NCBI GenBank assembly: GCA_963969495.1
Contig: OZ018323.1
Coordinates: 71,582,920 to 71,646,919, forward strand
Direction: 5' to 3'
DNA: 64,000 bases
DNA from: Ceratothoa steindachneri
Taxonomy: Eukaryota > Arthropoda > Malacostraca > Isopoda > Cymothoidae
The translations under genes were made by a program, and so were the position numbers. Shown piece after piece: positions 59,065 to 64,000 of this stretch (positions within the stretch are counted from its first letter, which is position 1; each line of letters starts with the position of its first letter). The notes beneath the pieces were generated by a model. That model did not search any database and was not told the origin of the DNA. It saw only the letters and a program-made list of their open reading frames with translations.

Positions 59065-61550
59065 TGGGTATAATTATTGAGATTATCATGCATATAAGAA
59101 TGCATTTAGATAGTACGTGGGGACCTAGGTGAATTTGGGCGTGAAAGCGTGTAACATGGTCATTACGGCAGAACACCTCCTAGGACGCGGTCCCTCAGCG
59201 ATACTCACATATATTGCAGTAAGGCATCGGTGATATACCTTCACTCATTATTAGTTGTGTTCGAAAGTAGTGTAGAGGGGAAAAGCATTCAGGTCCCTCA
59301 TAAAAAAGAGAGGGAGGTTGTGGTTGGATAGAGCCCGGAGTATGATGTTTATGTGTAGTAGTTGTTGTGGTGTTTCTTAGTGAGTGGATGTAAGATAGGG
59401 CTAGAGCTCGTGTATGCTTTGCAGTCTAGACAGTAGTCATCTTATGTGTTTATGAAGGAGTGATGTATATATAGACTGCTTAATTAGGATAGCATATCCC
59501 AGGTGCGACTCAAAATTTAAAGATTCACTCGTAGCAATCACTGTATAAAAATTCCAAAGCGATAAAATATCACGAAGGTTCTTATATCAGGAGTCTCTCG
59601 AAGAAGCTAACCGAATTTCAAATAATTATAATTAAAAAAATCTGCAAATTTTGTGCCATTATTTGAAAGCGATTCGGTTTCGTATAAACCTATATAAATG
59701 GTAAAATCTTTTGTAAATCGGTGTCAGAATCTCAAGTGTGCTAATTTTCAAAACGATGCTCTGTAACTTCACATAGGCGTATTTGGTTCTAGGCTAAATG
59801 GCCAGACATGCTTATTTAAATCGAAGAAAAGGAATCTCTTATAAATCTCTCTTTTCAGACATCATTTGCAGTGCAGTTCTACACTCCATCTTTGCGAAAT
59901 TACATTGCCCACTTTTGAATCAATTCAGCGTTTAGCTGCGAAATTAATTTATTAATGTAGAAATAGACCTTAGGAATAACAACTGAGTCACCTAAATTAT
60001 TTGCACTAGAAGATTGGTATCTACTCTATCAACATATTGAAGTATTTAAAATAATATATGCGTTTATCAATATAATCTAAGACTTAATATATGAGCTACT
60101 GTTTATAATTACCAAGTCACTGGTGGTCATTAGTAATAATAACACTTTTAAGTTGGCAAACAAAAGATTTAACACTAGATAGGACAATATTTCTTTTCAT
60201 ATAAAATATCACAATGTTGGAATAATTTAACTTCAAAGGTCGTTGAAATCAGTAGAGTAAATATGTCTAAGCAGAGAAATGATAAATATAATTTAAAATA
60301 TAACTTTATATATATCGGAGTCGTTAAAATAATTCTCTATCCATATTTGTTCTTCATTTTACCTATCTTTCACCTCTGATATAATCGATTTCCCCTAAGT
60401 TTTGACTATTCTATGTAATTTTAAAGCTCAAATCCATTCCATGAACAAGAAAAATTCTGTCTTTCTTATTTTTCTCTTTAGTCCGCTGCTGCTCGTCGTT
60501 ATGTATGGCCTACCAGCTCGTTCTCTGCCGATTTATTACCACACTTTCTTTTTCTTCTAGACAAGAATCGAGTTTACATAGCCTCTATTATGGTATCAAA
60601 GTGCTATGAAATCCAGTCTATGAAATTATTCTCCATAATTACAAGAGTGGTAAGAAATAGCCCACCATCTATTATAAAATTCCCCTCTTCTTTTCAAAGA
60701 ATTGATTGCTCTCATGAGTATAATAGCTAATATCTTTCAATTAGGCAGCCGAGAGAGTTAAATAATATTAGCGATAAAGAATTAAAAGCGGTAGAAAAGT
60801 CTTAACTGTTTCTCTCTTTTAAACATCCGTAGAATAACATTGTTTCTCTGTTAAAATTCAGATCACAAATTACAAAGCGACATTTTACCATGAACTGAAT
60901 TTAACAAAGAATTTTATTTTTTCTTCAAATTTTGCTCTGTTCAGTATAGTAAAAGTGGAATGTAATAAGCGTAGGTGATGTGAGAACGTTTACCAAACAG
61001 GATATTTGGCTTTATTCGTAATGTAAATTACAAAAGTAGGAAATACTGACAAAGGATAATTAGCTCGAAACTAAATTTTCAAATGTTAAATGTCAAAGAA
61101 ATATTCTGCCTAAGGCCAAAAGGGAAAAAGAAAATGAAAAATTTAAAGCTAATTAGTACTTTTTTTTAAGATGTAAACAAAAATACAAGAATTGAGAAAT
61201 AAAAATTAGATGAGAAATCCTTATGATCTCACAAAATATGAGCATCGCCACCGGCACCACCTTTTAGATCCTATTTTTGTTCATTTTCAAGTTGGGAGAA
61301 TTTTATGGCACTGATTTTTTCCAAAGCTTTAAAATATTGGCCTATGAAAATTTTGATCACGATGTGATTTTCCACGTATTGCCTTAAAAATTTACTACTT
61401 TAATCCTACTTTTTATTTTGTTATATTTGCCCACTCTGAAAAGAATAAATGGATTAACACATCATATATACTTTTTATTTAATTATATATATTTATAAAT
61501 ATTTGAGAGAGAATAAACATTAAATTCGTTGGCATCTTTCTATCTCGGAA
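59065..61550. other. Anonymous DNA, mostly AT-rich
   Basis: 59065-59480 is GT-rich and may be decayed LINE sequence. The rest shows no gene, RNA gene or repeat. Confidence 0.4.
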
Positions 61551-61554
61551 AACA

Positions 61555-62030
61555 ATGGAGATTGCGCCATCGCAAGCCTGGGTAAAGTGTTTGGAGATCC
61601 TGGGTAGCCCTGTCGTCAAAATCACCCTCTCGGCCTCGCTGGTGTTATTTAAAGGAATGAAGAGCAGTACGTTTGGCACCAGGTTAGCTGCAGGAGATGC
61701 AGGAGTTAGTGAGCACAGCGCAGTGGTCCACGTCTGGGGATCCACTCCTAATTTGGAAAGTTTACTCCTCTACCATTGGCCGCTTGATCATTCAAGGATC
61801 TCCTCAGCCCGGCAGATAGAGGTAGCTCCTCTGCCTAGCATGGTGATGTAATGTACACACCATCCCCGCACGTAGTTTAGCCTGCAAGCTGAGGCAGTGT
61901 ACCGGAGTGTGGCGCTTGGAGCCAGCACGTGAGGGTTTAAGAGATGGATGAGGACCAGTGGTGCCCGTCCTCCCTACCAGGTAGGGTGCAGCCGTCAGAA
62001 AGCAAAGGTACTACCTATATCCATTTAATA
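61555..62030. other. GC-richer anonymous block
   Basis: About 475 bp of balanced composition in strongly AT-rich surroundings, with sharp borders. It carries a 98-residue plus frame (61555-61851) and an 88-residue minus frame, neither with a recognisable motif. It could be a short interspersed element or a LINE end. It is followed by an A-rich stretch. Confidence 0.35.
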
Positions 62031-63015
62031 AAAGATTAAATTAAAATAGTAAAACACTGGCATTTAAATCAAAATATATGTTTCTTAAATTATATAGGGC
62101 GCGTGATAAACCTCAATTCGACTGCTGTTCAATTTTGCTCTCTTCAAATCCACAAGGAAATAGCAACCAGACAGCGTGTTTAGCGCAGAACAACATAATT
62201 AATTCTTGATTTTAGAAATAAAGCATAATTACTATAGAAATATTTGAGGCAATTCATATTGAACAATGGCGACAAAAGAATTAGAGGGAGTAGTGCAACT
62301 CAAAAGTAACGCGACTAAAGGCAGTCATTCTCTTTTCCTTTAGAGGTCAGCCGTTCTCAACACTCTTTCTCTTCTTCTTTAACACTCACGTGAGTCATAA
62401 TTTGTCCTCTCACGCGCTGCCTCAAATATCGGCCCTTTGTTACCCAGGAGTAAGACCAAACTCTGGAAAAATTTTAAACTGTAAATAGTAGCGATGTGAC
62501 TTTTTCTCTTTGCACAATCTTCATAATTGGTGTCTGCTGGAGATTTTATGATCTTTCATGCGACACTCAATGAAGCAAACTCGGTTAGCTCGCCTTCGGT
62601 GAGATGTGGAGCACAGTGAAAGCTTATCGAAGACTGCCTGGGACAGACTGGTAAAACTCCTGTGCTCAAAAGTAAATCTTGGTAAAAAATGTTCCAAATT
62701 TTTATTCGACATATCAGCAAATCAAACAGATAATTTAGGAACTTTAAAAACATCACTACAAAGTGTGATACAAGATAGAGATATTTTCTAGTAGCACCTA
62801 AACTGAACCACAATGAGAGTTCACTGTACCGTTTATTTTGGTATTCTTTCACTCTGCAACAATCCGAGATTTGGACCATCAATTATCACTAGTCTACAAG
62901 GTTTTTGTTGTTTAGGAAATGGACATCATTCCAGTATGAAATCGGTCTCTTGAATCGAAAAATTACCTTCATGTTTAAGTTATTAAACATCCTTTTATAA
63001 TACATGTATTAGGTT
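62031..63015. other. Anonymous intergenic DNA
   Basis: A 108-residue minus-strand frame (62882-62556) with a hydrophobic middle has no recognisable motif. No gene supported. Confidence 0.4.
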
Positions 63016-63018
63016 GGG

Positions 63019-63120
63019 GTCAAAGTCCATATGTTAATAAGTCTGTTTGTGAGTCAATGTCCATACGTATATAAGTATATGTGGGAGTTAATGTCCATAT
63101 GTATATGTCATAAGTTTGTA
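63019..63120. repeat. 34-bp tandem repeat, three units
   Basis: Units start at 63019 (GTCAAAGTCCATATG), 63053 (GTCAATGTCCATACG) and 63087 (GTTAATGTCCATATG), exactly 34 bp apart, each with a following TATA/GT-rich half. Confidence 0.8.
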
Positions 63121-63221
63121 TATGTTATAAATTAGTCACTATGTATGTGTGTACGTCCACTACACTGGATTCTTTACTTTATCTTAATTCTAATTATTTT
63201 CTTTTTTTCCGATTTTTTAGA

Positions 63222-63600
63222 AGTTGTGGTGAACTCAGCAATCGAAAATGAGCAAGATGTCCTCTTCAAAAAGGCCTTGCGTTAAATCTCCAAATGTGTT
63301 ATAGAAACACAAAAGTGAACACTATAAAGACCTTGTTACCAACTTGCTATCAACCTTTCGCGATATTAGCGCGAATATGAGCATCCAAATGCATTTTATT
63401 TTTAGTCATTTTGATCGTTTTCCTGAAAATCTCGAAGATGTTAGGGACAAACTAGGCGAACGATTCTTTCATAGAATTAAAGAAATCGAAACTCGTTACC
63501 AACAACTTTGGGATGCTGTGATGATATCGGACTATTTCTAGTTTATAAAATCAAATACTCCTGTTGCTCAACATCAACTGTGCGCAAAACTTTGCCAATG
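63222..63600 (+). pseudogene. Family B C-terminal fragment fused to a short 5' part
   Basis: A pyrimidine tract ending TTTTTTAG (about 63220) precedes ATG 63248, which opens MSKMSSSKRPCVKSPNVL then TAG at 63302. In the same frame the sequence continues HYKDLVTNLLSTFRDIS, MSIQMHFIFSHFDRFPENL, DKLGERFFHRIKEIETRYQQ, WDAVMISDYF and stops (63539). The second half matches the C-terminal block of the relic at 4660 (MHFLRSHLDYFPENC, EEQGERFQQDI). The region between the N-terminus and this block is missing, so this is a deletion copy of a second subfamily. Confidence 0.65.
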
Positions 63601-63906
63601 TGCATTTTCAATTTTTAATTTTTACATGTGCTTTGTTTATTTATGTGTTATGCTCTCTTAATTGCTTCATATTAATTGCCTCTTGTAGAATTAAAATAGT
63701 ATAAATAAAGAAACAACCGTCACTCCCGTAACTTGGTGCTCTCTTGCAGACCCACTATCCGAATCTCAAGGAGGTCTTCCCAGGAAGTTTGTGCCTGCAT
63801 CATAGTACCTTGTATGACAGAGCTAGAAATGTGTTCAACCAAAAAAGTAGTCTCGATCTAATGGCACACTCATTCCACCTCTATATCTACCCTTGGGGTA
63901 TGGCTA
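63601..63906. other. Spacer
   Basis: AT-rich to about 63720, then more balanced. A TCTCTTGCAG sequence at about 63740 looks like another splice acceptor. A 68-residue frame beyond it (63744-63950) runs into the tandem repeat and has no recognised motif. Confidence 0.35.
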
Positions 63907-64000
63907 GATTTGAAAACCTGCATTTCGTCCATAAATTTATCGAGATTTGAAAACCTACATTTCGTCCATAAATTTATCGAGATTTGAACACCTGCATTTC
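63907..64000. repeat. 37-bp tandem repeat at the window edge
   Basis: Units start at 63907, 63944 and 63981, each beginning GATTTGAAAACCT or a near variant (the third has GATTTGAACACCT). The first two differ at one position. The third is cut by the window end, so the array continues to the right. Confidence 0.93.

Overview
This is eukaryotic, animal-type DNA, most likely from an arthropod. It is AT-rich, has very long (AT)n and (AG)n microsatellites, and carries decayed copies of many unrelated transposon classes. The arthropod assignment rests on recalled resemblance of two multi-copy protein families (called A and B here) and of the jockey-like, CR1-like and Tc1/mariner elements; no database was searched. 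I found no convincing host gene, no rRNA or intact tRNA gene, and nothing prokaryotic. Nearly all recognisable protein-coding signal belongs to mobile DNA.

Layout. 0-2.3 kb: a 31-bp minisatellite, a 109-bp (AT)n tract, and a perfect short-loop palindrome next to a pol III B-box-like motif. 2.3-6.3 kb: two broken genes of multi-copy families, head to head (family A on minus, family B on plus). 6.3-14 kb: mostly anonymous DNA with a GC-richer block, a strong hairpin at 9.72-9.78 kb, a faint Tc1-like relic, and (AG)n/(AT)n tracts. 14.5-15.3 kb: a minus-strand mariner-like relic. 17.5 kb: a hAT-like terminus. 19.2-32.7 kb: four minus-strand jockey-like LINE copies in a row; the best still shows ORF1 with decayed zinc knuckles, an endonuclease and a reverse transcriptase (RT).

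33.5-34.7 kb: a plus-strand LINE RT relic with a damaged active site. Immediately downstream is the best-preserved element of the window, a CR1-like LINE (about 34.9-39.6 kb). Its ORF1 is intact, with a zinc-finger-like domain, a coiled coil, a Lys-rich region and an SGNH esterase domain. Its ORF2 (endonuclease plus RT) is broken by only one frameshift and one stop. 43.5-47.7 kb: a family B fragment, then three Tc1/mariner-type relics, two of them separated by about 820 bp of a degenerate short tandem array. 48.8-49.1 kb: a probable Helitron 3' end. 49.7-51.9 kb: a minus-strand jockey-like LINE with an open RT and a 45-bp tandem array in its 3' untranslated region (UTR). 53.6-54.4 kb: a second, old CR1-like relic (minus). 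58.0-59.1 kb: another LINE relic (minus). 63.0-64 kb: a 34-bp tandem repeat, another family B fragment, and a 37-bp tandem repeat running off the right edge.

How it fits together. The window reads as a nested transposon graveyard with at least one recent arrival (the CR1-like LINE). The least explained parts are families A and B: their coding regions are repeatedly preceded by splice-acceptor-like sequence and they occur in several fragments, which suggests mobile DNA copies rather than processed retrocopies.
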